A stretch of DNA of 64,000 bases from Auanema rhodensis (Eukaryota; Nematoda; Chromadorea; Rhabditida; Rhabditidae). The DNA lies in the NCBI GenBank assembly GCA_964057225.1, contig OZ059899.1:9052001-9116000 (forward strand). Reading direction: 5' to 3'. The translations under genes were made by a program, and so were the position numbers. Positions within the stretch are counted from its first letter, which is position 1. Each line of letters opens with the position of its first letter. The notes below the pieces were generated by a model that saw nothing but the letters and a program-made list of their open reading frames with translations, did no database searches and was not told the DNA's origin. This document shows, piece after piece, positions 20,722-31,927 of the stretch.

Positions 20722-21449
20722 TTATACATTTAAATTTTCTGCATCTATCCATTCATTAAAGTTGTCGGGATAGCCACTCCATTTTACAAATACTTGACGT
20801 TTACCGCTTCGAGTACGCTCTTTTAAAACTTTTTCTATATAGTACTGGTTGCTTTTATTAGTAGCCAACACAAGTTCAGGCTCATAGAATATTCCCTTTA
20901 TACGTTCACCATTATAATCTACAAGTTTATACACGGTTGGGTTCCCGGCTACAATCTCATCAATTGTGAATAGTTCCATTGTATATCCAGACTCGTAACT
21001 TTTTTCAAAAGTACGCCTGTTCTTGCTTATGCGAACATTATCACCAATTTTGAATCGGTTGCGAACAGCTGGTGCATATTCTTCAACGAATATATTTGCT
21101 GTAACATCTACGGGGCGCATTTTAATCGACCGATTATAAGATTTGTTTATTCCTTCGACCAAGTCATCTAGTATATCAATCCATCGATGATTATTCTTGT
21201 AATAGAGATATTTCATCATGCGCGTTTTTAAAGTTCTATTTGCTCGCTCCACCATTGCCGCCTTTTGTGGTGAACTTGTTGATCCATGCAGTATGGCAAA
21301 TTTTTCGAATAGTTTTTCACAATGACTATTATAAAACTCTGCACCGTTATCCGTTATTAGTTGGATTGGTATAAAATCCTTGAATACATTTTCAAATGCA
21401 GTAGCAACCTCTAAACCACCTTTAGTTTTCAAAGGCATAACATATAACA
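20722..21449 (-). pseudogene. INT: Polinton B integrase, C-terminal two thirds
   Basis: Contains the second and third catalytic motifs (ITDNGAEF, MVERANR) and the C-terminal chromodomain with FVKWSGYPDNFNEW. It is cut at the codons for YTRML by Polinton C. The N-terminal part continues at 37093. The cut explains why the frame appears to start inside the Polinton C terminal repeat. Confidence 0.85.
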
Positions 21450-21455
21450 TGCGTG
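21450..21455. repeat. Target-site duplication TGCGTG, left copy (Polinton C)
   Basis: Six bases directly before AGTAGAGAGCC; the second copy is at 37087-37092. The uninterrupted integrase genes read CATGCGTGTATAAAC (minus-strand gene shown on plus). Six-base duplications are characteristic of Polintons. Confidence 0.9.
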
Positions 21456-22443
21456 AGTAGAGAGCCGTGCAAAATTTACTAACCACGCCCCCAAACAGCT
21501 GTCAAAAACATATTTTTGGGGGCGTCAGCTGCTAAAAACATACTTTTGAGGCGCGTCAGCTGTCAAAAACATATTTTTGAGCGTCAGCTGTTAAAATCAT
21601 ATTTTGGGATCATGGTTCATGGATTTTCCTTTTTTAAATTTAAAAATCATGATTTAAAGCATGATTTTTTTTTAAAATCAAATTTAAATATGCGTTTTCA
21701 AATTTATGTATATATTTTTAATTATTTTTAAATATATTAAGTAAAAATAAAAATCTTAATTTTAAATATTTAAATTATATTTAAATTTTATATATATATA
21801 TAAATTATATTTAAACTTTAAATATTTAAATTATATTTAAATTTTATATATAAATTATATTTAAATATTTAAATATGTAAATTTGTTTATACATTTTATT
21901 TATTTATCATATTTATTAATAATGTTTGTTTACTTATTTTGTTTATTTTTTATTGTATTGTATTTGTATTGTTTTTATTTTAAAAAACAGTAAAATTTTT
22001 GCATGTATATCGTTTTGTTCACCGTACTTGTTATGGGTAATTCAATGGAACACATATCGAAGGTTAATTCGATAAGAACGATATGAAATACAAAATTCAA
22101 TGGAACACATATCGAAGGTTAATTCGATAAGAACGATATGAAATACAAAATTTAATGGAACACATATCGAAAGATAATTCGATAAGAACGATATGAAATA
22201 CCAAAATTCAATGGAACACATATCGAAAGTTAATTCGATAAGAACGACATTAAATTATTAATTTTTGAAATTGCGAATTGTTATTAATTATATTTATTCT
22301 AACAAGTAAAGGTTTCAAATTATAATAAAAGATTAGTTTTAAACTTTATGTTACTAATATAACAATACAATAACTCTATAGAGCACACATTGAAGGTAAA
22401 TACGACGGGATTAACAAACAGTTGCGCTGACCTCAATGAAACG
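21456..22443 (+). repeat. Left terminal inverted repeat of Polinton C
   Basis: About 990 bases. Terminal 150 bases: four CAGCTG-containing repeats of about 38 bases. Then a very AT-rich block (TTTAAATTATATTTAAA type) and four 55-bp repeats (22041-22255). Homology to the right repeat ends near the segment GCGCTGACCTCAA. Confidence 0.88.
22041..22255 (+). repeat. 55-bp subterminal repeats, four copies
   Basis: Units start TTCAATGGAACACATATCGA, with period 55 (last 56). Each contains an imperfect palindrome ATCGAA...TTCGAT. Copy number differs between termini: four here, two at 36340-36435, three at 40352-40510, one in each later D unit, three at 57297-57450. Confidence 0.85.
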
Positions 22444-22643
22444 CATAAAGTTAATTTAATAAGAACTAATAACAAAAATTAATCCGACGGGGACAATAAA
22501 AACAGATGTATTCAATAAGCTTATTTATTTTAAAGTTTATCGCAACTGCTAGTTTTGACAGCTGTACCCAAATCCATGTTACATAACAAATTACAATGCC
22601 AACAGCAATGTGTAGACTGATATATTCATTATATCAAGGTACA

Positions 22644-25600
22644 ATGGCTGCTAATAGGTTGTGTCTTTTTGATTATTTGTTTGTAAACTTTTTCTTTTTT
22701 CAGTTATAAACGTTTATGTGAAGAGCTAGGATTTGATTATGAAGAGATTAATCAGCTCAGGTAATTTAACAATATTTTGAATCTTTATATATATTTTGTT
22801 TTTTAGTAAACGTATAAAGTTTACCGAGGCTGGTGGGATCGAGCTCTGTGAGCCCACATCACCCACTTTTAACAGTGGGCCCTCATCATCAAGGGTTATT
22901 GAAGTAATAACCTTGGATGACAGTGATGAGTAAGCGATATTAAAAATTATAACAATTAGTTTTTTCTTTTTAAGAGAATGGGATCCCGCTACCCCATCAA
23001 CCAGTGGAGGGCAAGTCGGATATGGAGCGGCATTCAACGATGTCTGTAAAATAGAGGTGCGATCTTTTATTTACATATCATTTCGTAATATATCTTTTGA
23101 AACATGAAATTTTCTCTTGCTCCCATTGCATATTTTGAAAACATTTTGAAATTTATTTCTCTTTTTCAATTGCATTCATAAAATTCTCTCTCTCTCATCT
23201 TTACATTTCATCTCAATCTATATCTTTTATCAAACAAATTGCAAGTATTTTGAAACTTATATATTCATTCTTTTGAACAGCATTCATTTTAAAATCTTTA
23301 CATTTCATCTCACTATATATCTTTCTTTCAACCAATTTTGAATTCTTACAAATTATAAATATTTCAAACATTTTGAACTAGTAAAATAATAAAACACAAT
23401 CATGACCTTCTCATTTATTTTTAAACATTAACAAATGTTTATAAAAGAAAAAACTTTATATTTAAAAATCAAATGCCATTTATTTTTAATAAAAGAATAT
23501 AAAAATAATTTAAAGAAAAGTAAATTTATTAAAAGTTATAAACAAACATTATTTATATTTAAACTAAATATCTAAACTAAATAACCATTATAAAAAGTGT
23601 GTATTATAGTGGTCACACCGACGCATAAAACGCACTGGTCGGTTTACCAACGTGGTCGTTAGATCGCTCACGTTCCCACATTTGGAAAACATTAATGAGC
23701 CAATGCATGTTGTCATGCCGCGGCTATTTAATGAGTTCCTTGATCGGTGCCTTGCTGAAAGTGGTGTGCCAGATAAACAAAAAGCACTATTTTGTTTATC
23801 AATAGAGCACCCATCCTTTGAAAAGGGATCCATATTTATGGATTTCCGTAGAAGGGAGCATTTGGATGGCGTTGCCATCATGAATGCCATCAGCAAGGTA
23901 CAGCAGTCAAAGCGAGAGGCTGTAATTAGCCAGGCAATGAATATTGAAATGTATGTGTTTGATGAGAGACCAGTGCAGCCAAGCCTGATGCCTGGTGAAG
24001 GTAGAGTTGGTTTCTATTTTGATGCCGAACTCAAAATACCTGGCACAATTGAAAACACTGACACTCATTGCCTGGCTAGAGCAGCAGTTGTGGGAATGTG
24101 GAGAGCCGATGAAGAGGCAGCAGAAGATGTTGTTGAGAAGAGGAGGATTCAAAATCTTCGTCGCAACTACATCTTGTTGCCAAATCAACCACATCATATC
24201 AATTTATTGAATAGGTGTGGTATTTCTGTACATTTACCAAATTATAATTTGAACCATTTAAATATTATTGCAAGTTGTAATACAGACTATAAGTTTGTAG
24301 TATACGCTAGGCCACCTGGACAGCGTATGTACGCTATTCAGCGTATCTTTAATGAAACGGCTAGCAAAGTGGTAACACTAGGCTACCGAAATAATCATTA
24401 TGACTGTATTACAACTTGTAGTAGATCACAGATTTTTGATGGTATTATATGCCAACACTGTAAATTATCTTACAAAACAGTGTTGCATAGATGTAAAGCC
24501 AAGTGTAAGAAATGCCACACCTTAAAATGTAATTCGATGGAAAATGTGGTTGAAAGTAGCATAAGATGTGATAGTTGTAGAGTTTTGTTTAAAACTCGTC
24601 AATGCTTTGACAGGCATATTAGAAAAACATGTCGAATGTTTAAGGTAATTTAAAAAATATATATAAAATTTTACAAGACTAAATTCAGACATGTGAAAAC
24701 TGTGATCATTATCACAGGGTGCGTGCTGATAGACCGCACAATTGCAATGAAAAATTTTGCAAAAAGTGTGGTCAGACAAAGCCTGAAGATCACTCTTGTT
24801 GTTGGGTACCACCTAACGACAAGAAGAAGGATCAGTTAAAAAAGAGGCAAGAGAAATACAAGGTTTGTATTTTACATCTTTACAAGTGTAATACTTACTT
24901 GTTTAAGATTATATTCTATGACTTTGAAACGGTTGTGTTAAAAAGCGGTACAAATGTTCATGAATATGCAGATGAACAATGGCCCAATATGGTTGTGTAT
25001 AATAAATTTTGTGAAAGTTGTATAGACGCCAACTCATGTGAAAAATGCACAACCAAGGAGGGCCATTTTGGGTACCAACAAGGTGATAGTGAATGGTCTG
25101 TAACAGATCGTTTCCTTGATTGGTTACTCAACTCTGTTGAGAATGATAATGCAATTTTGATTGCGCATAATGGTTCACGCTTTGACATACATTTCTTGGT
25201 GTCTAGGCTGATAAACCGTGGTATATATCCTGATCCAATTTTAAATGGGACCAAGATTATAAGCATGGTTGTCAAGCCTTTAAGAGGTCAAAAATTTAAT
25301 CATTTATATTTTAAAGATAGTTATTTATTAGTGCCTTTACCCCTATCAGCGTTACCCAAGGCATTTGGTGTACCTGATATGAGTAAAGGACAGTTTCCTT
25401 ACCTCTATAATCACCCAATAAATTATGGCAAAGTGTTGCCATCTTTACCACCAAAACAGTACTATTGTACTGCTAGAATGAAAGCAGAAGACCTAGCTTC
25501 ATTCGATATTTGGTATGAAGAGCGTAATCAAAGAGCGTTTGATTTTGATGAAGAGCTTTTGGAATATTGTAGGACAGATGTCCGTATTTTAACCAACTGT

Positions 25601-27835
25601 ATGAAAGTTTACATGAAGTTGGCAACCGCCACCACTGGCTGGAACCCTGTCATACAATGTATGACATTTGCCAGTTTCTCTTTATTCCAGGCAAGTTTTT
25701 TAAAATACAAGCATTTTCAAAACTATTATATTACAGTTGAAAATGAATCACATTAAAGAGAACCAAGTGGGTATTCTGCCCGAGACTGGTTATTATGCCG
25801 GTCAAAAGCAGAGTATAATAGCCATAAAGTATATAAAATGGCTAGAACAAGGACTGGGCCGCCCATTAATGCATAAGCTTAATGGTGGCGAATTTGCAGT
25901 GAGAGTAGATGGCCATCGCTATCTACTCGATGCTTATGACCCCGTTGCCAATCATGGCTATGAGGTGAGTAATTTGTAATAAATGTAAAAAATGCAAATT
26001 TTTGTAGATTAATGGCTGTATCTATCATGGCTGCCCCCAGTGCACCAACAAGAGCGCTATAGCACCAGGCAGAAATGGTGAAACAATGGAAGAGGTAATT
26101 GTGACTTTTTTAATCATTTTAATTTTTGAAATTTAGGTTTATGATAAAACCATGAAAAGGCTTGAAGCAATTCAAAGCCAAGGCATTAGTGTTACCACAG
26201 TGTGGGAGCACGAAATTAATGCTCAAATTTCGGCCAATGAAGAAATGGCGAAATTTATGCGTGAAACAAATGTTGTTACACGCTTGGCACCTAGAGATGC
26301 CTTTACCGGTGGCCGCACCCAGACATATAAGCTTTTGGCACAAGCTTCGGATAGATACTCGCTCGAGTATGTGGACTTTTGTTCACTATATCCATATGTC
26401 ACCGCTTTTGATGCCTATTACCCAGTAGGTAATCCCAAAGTTATTACTGAGGGTTTCAAAAGCTTTGAGACATGTTGCCCATACAAGGGGCTAGTAAAAT
26501 GTGACGTGCTTGCACCCACAAATTTGCTGTACCCTGTATTAGGCACACGTATTGGCGGTAAACTTATTTTTACAAACTGCCGCACTTGTGCAGTCAAAAG
26601 TAAAAATGTAGCATGTGACCACCAAAATGATGTAAATGCTAGAAAGCTGCATCTAACTGTGACACATGTTGAGCTCGAGTGTGCCATACAACGTGGCTAT
26701 AAAGTGCTTAATGTGCATGAGGTGTGGCACTGGGAAGAATGGCAACAAGGCGGCCTGTTTAAAGAATTTGTACAAAAGTACATAAAAATTAAACAAGAGG
26801 CGTCGGGCTGGCCAAAGCCAAACATGACAGAGGAAGAAAAGGTATGTTTTAATAAAAGTATCACATTAAATAGAATTTTACAGGTAATATATCTCCAAGA
26901 GCACGAGGAGAACACTGGTGTTGCTCTGGAGAGCAATAAAATTGAAAAGAATGCTGCCATGCGTAGCATTGCCAAACTGCAGCTAAATAGGTTTGTAAAC
27001 TTTTTAAAACAATACATTACAAATTTGCTCATAGTGTCTGGGGTAAAATGGGTCAAAGACCTGATAAAGCCCAAACCAAGATTATTGGTGTTGAGGACCC
27101 AGAAATTGGTAGGATCATTACTGATCCTGCAAGGGAACTCACTGGGTTCAAAATTGTGGATAATGTTGCGTACTGCACAACAGTACCAGAGGATTCACAT
27201 TTGGCGCCACCGCCTTTTACAAATGTAGCTATTGCGGCCTATACAACCGCTCATGCAAGGCTACTATTGTATAAGGCAATGGAGAAAATTGGAAAGAATT
27301 TGGTGTATACAGGTAATTTTATACTTGTATTCAATTTAAACTTACATTATTTAGACACGGATTCTCTAATTTATCAAAGATGCCTAGATGAGCCAGATCC
27401 AATTGAGGATATGAAGGGTGAATGGTTAGGTAAACTAACCTCTGAAATACCCGATGGTTGGTCAATGACCAAGTTTGTGTCACCAGCGGCAAAAGTTTAT
27501 AGTTATAAACTTGTAAATGCAGCTGGTGATGTAAAATATGTAACAAAGGCAAAGGGAGTGGTAAGTACGAGCTTTGACTTTTCAAATAATTTTATAATTT
27601 TCAGACGTTGGACCACACGGCAGCGTCAGTGGTAAACTTTGAAAGTATGGAGCGACTGGTTCGCGGACTCGTTATGGATGGAGAGAAATTGGTTTTAAAA
27701 ACCAATACAACCTTGTTAAAGAGGCAACTCGGTGCCATATCCACAATGGATATGACAAAAAGTACTAGAGTCGTAATGGATAAACTTTGTTATCTACAAG
27801 ATTATAGTACTTTACCCTACGGTTATTGTGAATAA
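22644..27835 (+). CDS. polB: Protein-primed family B DNA polymerase (pPolB) of Polinton C, 14 exons
   Basis: Would replicate the linear element by protein priming. I infer exons from an ATG at 22644 to TAA at 27833-27835, joined in phase. Introns are about 45-60 bases except one of about 550 (23059-23608). One, after 25690, uses GC-AG. Order: acidic N-terminus; Cys/His clusters near 24440-24830; exonuclease motifs YDFET (near 24920), HNGSRFD (near 25170) and YCRTD (near 25570); polymerase motif A DFCSLYP (near 26370); motif B NSVWGKMG (split by an intron at 27001-27044); motif C YTDTDS (split at about 27312-27355). All key acidic residues are present. No OTU domain was recognised. The separate penultimate exons look like short ORFs only because introns interrupt them. 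It points toward the convergent capsid gene. Confidence 0.9.
23059..23608 (+). other. Long intron of the polymerase gene
   Basis: Begins GTGCGA after codon GAG and ends TTATAG. Exons on both sides are in the same phase. AT-rich, nothing else recognised. The matching stretch in Polinton D (about 55920-56490, inverted) has small indels. Confidence 0.6.
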
Positions 27836-27972
27836 TATATTTGAATTTATAAATTTTTATCTTGTATATATTTGTATTTATAAAATTTTATCATTGTACA
27901 TGTATTTATTTTTAAAAATAGTTGTATTAATAAATTTTATTCTTAAATCTTTTAAAGAATTTATTACATACA

Positions 27973-29307
27973 TTACAAACTGGTATCAATATATGGAGCA
28001 CGATTGTTGTCAATTGAAAGAATAGAGTCATACTCTGCATAAACAATTGCATATAAGCCCTCTTGCGGCGTTTGTTGACCAAATTCCAATTTCAAGGCTA
28101 CATTACCTTGTCGTATAACATCAAATAACTCTGACGAATGCACAGTAGGAGAAATATCAAATACAAAAAATGTGAAACCAGCTTTATACATTGCTGGTGT
28201 AATACCATTGGATGAATCTGTACGACCAAGTCCCAAACCTTCCAGCATGTCAATATATGCTGTGGCATAGGAAGATCGCCATTCTAAATTATAAGGACGG
28301 GTAGGTATTACCCTATTGTTGAGCGTCAAGTATATATTTTTCAAATCAAACGGTTTAAAGTTGAATGGCGAATGTTTAAAAGTACCATTATAAGCGTGTG
28401 CGCCGACAAGACCTACTACAACACGTTTTGGTGTATGAGACGTGAATAATATATTATTAGGTGAATCCAAGCGGCCTCCTTCTATGAAATAAGAGCGCAT
28501 TTTCACTGATGTCATGGGGTAGTGTATTCGATCCTTTGCGAGTTTATCTTCTATAGCCATAGCTAATCCAGCGTTTAGATCAAACTCTTGAATGAGCAAA
28601 TGTACATCGCTGATATCTACTTTCAAATTTGGAAACTCCTCCTTTAATGTAGTATCCTTGTTTTCATTATTCCAGCCTAGAGTGTCAATTAAAAAGTTAT
28701 CACGGTTTGGATATGCAGTTAGCTCCATTTTTGAATAGTTTACAAACAGTCGCTCTTGATTAAATAGGTCGATACTGACGGGAGCAGCCATCTCACACAA
28801 TATGCCATTTTTTACAAGCGCTTGACGCGTTCTAAATCCAGCACTGGATGCATTATCTATATATCTATCAGCATAATAGCCTGATATGGCAAGTTTGCTC
28901 TCTTTAACATCGTTGCTATACATTAAAATATTCTCGATATATGTTTTATAGGCATGATTCACGGTAGAGTCATACACGCTAACATCACCAATTTTCAAAT
29001 GATACGAATGTATTAAACTGGCAGCAAATTGTTGACATGGTGCAAAAACAAGGTTGTCTGGTACTGGATCACCGTTTGTGGTTACAATTTTAAATTTTAC
29101 ATTCAACCAACATCTTCTCAGATTGAGGAATGATTTGGAATTTTGAGCTATAACAAATTCCCATGGTCCTTGAGGAAGAAAAGTATTTTTCAAAGGGACT
29201 TGTACAGTACGAGTGGATTCAACACCTAATGCCGACGCAGGTATTTCACCATAGTTGATATTAGGTAAAAGGGCTTGTGCTGATTTTGAATCTATCAATT
29301 TAGCCAT
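27973..29307 (-). CDS. MCP: Polinton major capsid protein (double jelly-roll type)
   Basis: 444 residues, single exon. The beginning of the fold is typical: VPLKNTFLPQGPWEFVI, then a strand region LRRCWLNVKFKIV and a segment APCQQFAASLIHSYHLKIGD. This matches the family annotated in many invertebrates as F54H12.2-like, now regarded as the Polinton major capsid protein. It would form the hexon-like shell. It lies directly after the pVI-like gene on the same strand (ATG at 29307, preceding stop at 29308-29310), so the two are probably expressed together. Converges with the polymerase gene. Identification by motif memory, not by search. Confidence 0.8.
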   Translation of the reverse strand: MAKLIDSKSAQALLPNINYGEIPASALGVESTRTVQVPLKNTFLPQGPWEFVIAQNSKSFLNLRRCWLNVKFKIVTTNGDPVPDNLVFAPCQQFAASLIHSYHLKIGDVSVYDSTVNHAYKTYIENILMYSNDVKESKLAISGYYADRYIDNASSAGFRTRQALVKNGILCEMAAPVSIDLFNQERLFVNYSKMELTAYPNRDNFLIDTLGWNNENKDTTLKEEFPNLKVDISDVHLLIQEFDLNAGLAMAIEDKLAKDRIHYPMTSVKMRSYFIEGGRLDSPNNILFTSHTPKRVVVGLVGAHAYNGTFKHSPFNFKPFDLKNIYLTLNNRVIPTRPYNLEWRSSYATAYIDMLEGLGLGRTDSSNGITPAMYKAGFTFFVFDISPTVHSSELFDVIRQGNVALKLEFGQQTPQEGLYAIVYAEYDSILSIDNNRAPYIDTSL

Positions 29308-29760
29308 TTAAATGTGAAACGACCGCTCACGAGTGATGCACAACCGCTTATGAGGTTTTGTGGTTTTGCGTCGTCGCCGTTTGCCCAAGCCGGTAAGATC
29401 TCGTATAGCTTGCCGGCCGGCTGTTTTAAGAGTTTCCTTGATATTATCGCCTTTCAGCACCCCATCGACAATTTCATTACCAGTTTTCAGCAACTGTCCG
29501 CCAAGAGGTGAATTTACAACTGGACTATTGCTTACAGCACTGGATAAGGCGTTTCTTCCGGCATTGATGAGATTTTGGGCTATAGGTGATTGAATGATGC
29601 GTGGTAGAAATGATGCCAAAGTTGCCAAAATACCACCCAAACCATGACCCCTCTGCATTCCACGTTGAAACATCATTCCGCTAAATGGGGCGCCACCCAT
29701 TTGTTGATTTAAAAGTGTTGTCCATTGAATAGAGTTGACATCCAAAAGGAGGTGCGGCAT
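29308..29760 (-). CDS. pVI-like / basic core protein of Polinton C
   Basis: 150 residues from the ATG at 29760. Gly-rich N-terminal half (MGGAPFSGMMFQRGMQRG), an amphipathic helical middle (ATLASFLPRIIQ) and a strongly basic C-terminus (GKRRRRKTTKPHKR). Layout and neighbourhood (directly before the capsid gene, next to an adenain-type protease) recall adenovirus pVI or core proteins described in adintoviruses. This is inference from composition and position. Gly-Gly pairs could be protease sites but do not fit the adenain consensus exactly. The equivalent gene in Polinton B is the target of Polinton D. Confidence 0.55.
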   Translation of the reverse strand: MPHLLLDVNSIQWTTLLNQQMGGAPFSGMMFQRGMQRGHGLGGILATLASFLPRIIQSPIAQNLINAGRNALSSAVSNSPVVNSPLGGQLLKTGNEIVDGVLKGDNIKETLKTAGRQAIRDLTGLGKRRRRKTTKPHKRLCITRERSFHI

Positions 29761-29811
29761 ATCGAACCGCACGCGCGCAATACAAAAGTTACACTAGATC
29801 ATTCTACTAAA

Positions 29812-30267
29812 ATGTATTCGTCTGAAATAGTATCACTATTGCAATCTGTCCCCAGCACTCGGAAACTATTCCTCGGTGTATATAGCGCTGATACTCTACC
29901 CAAAACGCGTCGTAAAAACTTTGCACTTGTCGTAAATACTGACACACATGATAAACCAGGCACACATTGGCAGGTCATCTTTGTCCGTAACAAGCAAGCC
30001 TATTTTTTCTGTAGCTTGGGATATAAAATGAACAAGTACATTCAAAATTATCTGGCCAAATATAAAAAGGTAAAAATTAATACTTGCAAACCACAACGTT
30101 TAATTGAATACACTTGTGGTGGCTATGTGGTATTTGTAATACTAATGTTGTCGGCTGGTAATTCATTTGAAAGCATTTGTTCATTTTTTAAACTATTGAA
30201 AAATGATGATGTCTTTATTAAAGCGTTTATGCATAAAGTATTCGACTATAAATTGGCTACTATATAA
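29812..30267 (+). CDS. PRO: Adenain-like cysteine protease of Polinton C
   Basis: 151 residues from the ATG at 29812, chosen because the Polinton B copy also starts MYSSEI. Catalytic layout of the Ulp1/adenain family: His in PGTHWQVIF (near residue 51) and Cys in EYTCGGYVVF (near 102), with SLGY between. It would process capsid and core precursors during particle maturation. Divergent from the pVI-like gene across a short intergenic region that also serves as the capsid-operon promoter area. Confidence 0.85.
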   Translation: MYSSEIVSLLQSVPSTRKLFLGVYSADTLPKTRRKNFALVVNTDTHDKPGTHWQVIFVRNKQAYFFCSLGYKMNKYIQNYLAKYKKVKINTCKPQRLIEYTCGGYVVFVILMLSAGNSFESICSFFKLLKNDDVFIKAFMHKVFDYKLATI

Positions 30268-30308
30268 GAAATTTGTCATTAATAACCTGCTACATTACGT
30301 GGTCAGTT

Positions 30309-30479
30309 ATGAATATTCCTTGTCACTGTGAATTATGTGTCAAATACACGTTGGAGCAATCTAAACCAGCGCCTTTATACAGGAGAATGTTGAAATGTAT
30401 TTCAGTGCCATTTATTAAAGGTATAGCATTGGGATTGGGCTTTTGTACAACACTAGTCATATTATTGCTCATTATATAA
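30309..30479 (+). CDS. Small tail-anchored membrane protein of Polinton C
   Basis: 56 residues from the ATG at 30309. CHCELC near the N-terminus, a basic middle and a C-terminal hydrophobic segment (ALGLGFCTTLVILLLII). Conserved at the N-terminus in Polinton B and whole in D. Function unknown; a small membrane protein of the particle or of the host interface is possible. Confidence 0.6.
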   Translation: MNIPCHCELCVKYTLEQSKPAPLYRRMLKCISVPFIKGIALGLGFCTTLVILLLII

Positions 30480-30520
30480 AAGTGGGTTGATTGCGTGTGG
30501 TCGTTTTTCATTTTCCTCTA

Positions 30521-30985
30521 ATGGAACTTTTATGTAACAAATATTGTGGTACATGCAAGGAAATATTTTCTTCAACCAAGCATTTTAGTGATCACGTTTT
30601 GAAAAGACATGCAGGGATTCAACCCATATGTAACAATTATATCAGCAATGCTGACGTTATTCAAAAATATGGACATTTGGATGGTGTTCGTAGACGTTTG
30701 TGCCCTCATTGTAGTGAAACTTTTGGAACAAGATTCAATTGTGAGCGTCATATTCGGCGTATTCATAATAATAATGGAACGAATGGTGAAGATGGTGATG
30801 GAAATGATACCAGCAAACCCTTTGAAAAAGCTGAGGAGTTTGTACATTCAACCCAATCAAAAAGATGCCGCAGCAATAGTGACGGAGAACATTCACAACA
30901 CGAGCCGAGCGACAAACAAAACTGCCCTAAACTATCTTTTAAACCTTCGAAAATAAAAATGTGGTATTGTATAACTGTTGAATAA
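30521..30985 (+). CDS. Two-finger C2H2 zinc-finger protein of Polinton C
   Basis: 154 residues from the ATG at 30521. Two C2H2 fingers (CGTCKEIF...HVLKRH and CPHCSETF...HIRRIH), each C-x2-C-x12-H-x4-H, then an Asp/Gly-rich and Lys/Ser-rich tail with KRCRSNSDGE. It probably binds nucleic acid and may regulate element genes. Kept open in Polinton D, deleted in B. Confidence 0.75.
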   Translation: MELLCNKYCGTCKEIFSSTKHFSDHVLKRHAGIQPICNNYISNADVIQKYGHLDGVRRRLCPHCSETFGTRFNCERHIRRIHNNNGTNGEDGDGNDTSKPFEKAEEFVHSTQSKRCRSNSDGEHSQHEPSDKQNCPKLSFKPSKIKMWYCITVE

Positions 30986-30990
30986 AACGT

Positions 30991-31848
30991 TTATTTCATA
31001 TTTTTAACATGCAATGTAACAACTGTAGAACCATAATTAAATTGCATAGGACGACCAAATTCATCTAAAATTTCAATACGTATGGTATCGAGTGTTTGTC
31101 TAGTGATTGGTACATAACGAATAGGATTAAATGTTTTGGCAATCATTTTACCAAATTCAGTAGGAGGTGGTACAGGCAAACATGCAAGTAAATTAGCTTT
31201 CACATTACCAAGAATGGAATATTCTACAATATCACAATATATATACATTGTATTAATGTTATTTGAAAAATCAATGGGACGCCTGGCTATTATTGTATCG
31301 TTGATGTTTTTATTTTCAAAACCAAGAAAATATGCAAAATCATCACCAAGCGTTGCATTCATTAATAGTCGCTTGCTTGTTACAAACTCTATGCGCTGCA
31401 ATGTTTTGTTAAACTGAAATGTGGCGTCTGCGAGCATTTCCTCCACTAGCTTAGCCTCAGCCTGGCGATTATTATACCATTTTTTTACATCTTCATCTTT
31501 ATCTATTAAACTTTTTATACGTGCTTCTTCCTCAGCGCCAAGAGGCTTTGTATTGTTGGCGATAAATGATTCTCTTCCAGCATTGATTCCGCGTATTATT
31601 TCATCACCATTTGCATAGTTGCCTTTAGGCAAGTGTAGAATAAATTTTCTATTGGAAAAACGTAGTGTATAAGATAAATCTTTTTGAACATTTAATATAG
31701 AACAAGGAAAAATGATGTCTGTCAGCCCAATGCAATATCTATTATTGCGTAGCCTTAGTGTTTCAGGTAATCTGGTAAGAAACACTGATGATGTATTACT
31801 TTTTTCAGAGTCAACTGATGATGGAAGAGTAATGTAAAAATCATCCAT
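30991..31848 (-). CDS. mCP: Penton-like minor capsid protein of Polinton C
   Basis: 285 residues, single exon. Begins MDDFYITLPSSVDS, with LPETLRLRNNRYCIGLTDI early and a LHVKNMK end. Size, composition and presence beside the ATPase fit the penton/minor capsid of Polintons. It converges with the zinc-finger gene, with only five bases between the stops. Copy in D is intact. Confidence 0.7.
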   Translation of the reverse strand: MDDFYITLPSSVDSEKSNTSSVFLTRLPETLRLRNNRYCIGLTDIIFPCSILNVQKDLSYTLRFSNRKFILHLPKGNYANGDEIIRGINAGRESFIANNTKPLGAEEEARIKSLIDKDEDVKKWYNNRQAEAKLVEEMLADATFQFNKTLQRIEFVTSKRLLMNATLGDDFAYFLGFENKNINDTIIARRPIDFSNNINTMYIYCDIVEYSILGNVKANLLACLPVPPPTEFGKMIAKTFNPIRYVPITRQTLDTIRIEILDEFGRPMQFNYGSTVVTLHVKNMK

Positions 31849-31927
31849 GACAAACCACCACTTGATACGTGTACACTATTGCAAATGAAATCATTTGCAT
31901 TTTAGCTACATTTACGAGTGGTTGATT

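Noticed and set aside
21700..21900. AT-rich TTTAAATATA block as satellite or replication origin
   Set aside because: It is present at every Polinton end in the same place, so it is part of the terminal repeat. No evidence for origin function beyond composition.
22041..22255. Regular 55-bp repeats resembling a CRISPR array
   Set aside because: No unique spacers; repeats are contiguous, lie in Polinton terminal repeats and occur in a spliced eukaryotic genome.
22726..23037. 103-residue minus-strand ORF near the polymerase start (also 56508-56819)
   Set aside because: Crosses introns of the plus-strand polymerase exons, which join in phase with good splice sites; the minus frame is a shadow.
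23652..27835. Polymerase region as several separate small genes
   Set aside because: Frames join in phase through short introns and together give all exonuclease and polymerase motifs in order.
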